A DNA stretch of 5,534 nt from NCBI GenBank assembly GCA_029820915.1, contig JALGUI010000203.1, positions 1 through 5,534 of the forward strand, written 5' to 3'. This DNA comes from Candidatus Zipacnadia bacterium. GTDB lineage: Bacteria; Armatimonadota; Zipacnadia; Zipacnadales; UBA5352. The translations under genes and the position numbers were made by a program. The notes beneath the pieces were generated by a model that saw only the letters and a program-made list of their open reading frames with translations, did no database searches and was not told the origin of the DNA. Shown here piece after piece: positions 5,412-5,534 of the stretch (within the stretch, counting starts at the first letter, position 1; every line of letters starts with the position of its first letter).

Positions 5412-5439
5412 ACTAGCCGGTAGCTGGTAGCTGATGGCT
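5412..5439 (-). repeat. Four-unit degenerate heptamer repeat overlapping a stop codon
   Basis: On the minus strand the units read AGCCATC, AGCTACC, AGCTACC and GGCTAGT, beginning on the last two bases of the TAG stop of the upstream gene. A further CAGCTACC copy in the opposite orientation lies at 5329-5336. The pattern looks like a small slippage-grown repeat in the gap directly after a gene. Confidence 0.55.
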
Positions 5440-5534
5440 AGAGCTCGACGACATTGCCGCCGGCCTCGTTGGAGGCCATGGCGGCGAGGGCCACCTCGAC
5501 GGCGGCCAGCGCCTCGTCGCCCGAGATCGCCGGC
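5438..5534 (-). CDS. Gfo/Idh/MocA family oxidoreductase, C-terminal end only
   Basis: Only the last 31 codons and the TAG stop (5440-5438) fall in the window. The translation, beginning PAISGDEALAAVEVALAAMA, aligns with the end of the complete oxidoreductase downstream (PVPITGRDGLKAVEVALGAY, its residues 292-311). That is the conserved C-terminal helix region of this family, where a Pro-x-Ile-(S/T)-Gly segment precedes a helix. The catalytic parts lie beyond the right edge, so the substrate cannot be judged. It is the upstream member of a tandem pair of related dehydrogenases on the same strand, but the 311-base hairpin-bearing spacer argues against tight coupling with the second. Confidence 0.75.
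   Translation of the reverse strand, partial: PAISGDEALAAVEVALAAMASNEAGGNVVEL

Larger units (their letters stand above)
5127..5437. other. Gene-free spacer of 311 bases with clustered hairpins
   Basis: No credible gene lies here; open frames across it are composed of palindrome translations and match nothing I know. It contains four perfect hairpins (5237-5379), a heptamer repeat at its right end and the ribosome binding region of the oxidoreductase at its left end. Part of it (about 5310-5360) is visibly less GC-rich than the flanking genes. I see no convincing -35/-10 pair and no stem followed by a T-run on the minus strand. Confidence 0.6.

Noticed and set aside
5123..5416. Small open frames on both strands across the hairpin spacer
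   Set aside because: Their translations are largely products of palindromes, with no ribosome binding site or recognisable domain.

Overview
The window is a GC-rich bacterial chromosome segment in which every gene I can support lies on the minus strand, so it is read right to left. Coding density is high, strong third-position GC bias creates many open shadow frames, and several starts are non-ATG. Two Gfo/Idh/MocA dehydrogenases, unfamiliar small membrane proteins and degenerate short tandem repeats in gene gaps would suit an uncultured or environmental lineage such as Armatimonadota, Chloroflexota or Planctomycetota. That placement is only a guess, because no marker here fixes the phylum.

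Layout in transcription order: (1) 5534-5438, the C-terminal end of one Gfo/Idh/MocA oxidoreductase. (2) A 311-base gap (5437-5127) holding a heptamer repeat at the stop codon and four perfect hairpins. (3) 5126-4149, a complete Gfo/Idh/MocA oxidoreductase with an ambiguous start. (4) 4052-3351, an unrecognised membrane protein with three predicted helices. (5) 3301-2879 and 2773-2315, two tandem paralogous three-helix membrane proteins sharing an SPWRWAAYA motif and a 27-base identical nucleotide block. (6) 2300-1458, a TrpC-fold (indole-3-glycerol phosphate synthase family) protein that has lost nearly all catalytic and phosphate-binding residues. (7) 1453-773, deoC (deoxyribose-phosphate aldolase), apparently intact. 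(8) A 105-base gap with a nonamer/hexamer tandem repeat. (9) 667-1, recO, truncated by the window edge.

The second membrane paralog, the TrpC-like gene and deoC are packed with gaps of 14 and 4 bases and probably form one translationally linked unit. The most noteworthy observation is the TrpC-like protein: the barrel framework is recognisable along its length, but the residues that perform indole-glycerol phosphate synthesis are replaced. It is probably a repurposed barrel rather than a tryptophan-pathway enzyme. Next are the tandem membrane paralogs and the hairpin cluster between the two dehydrogenase genes.
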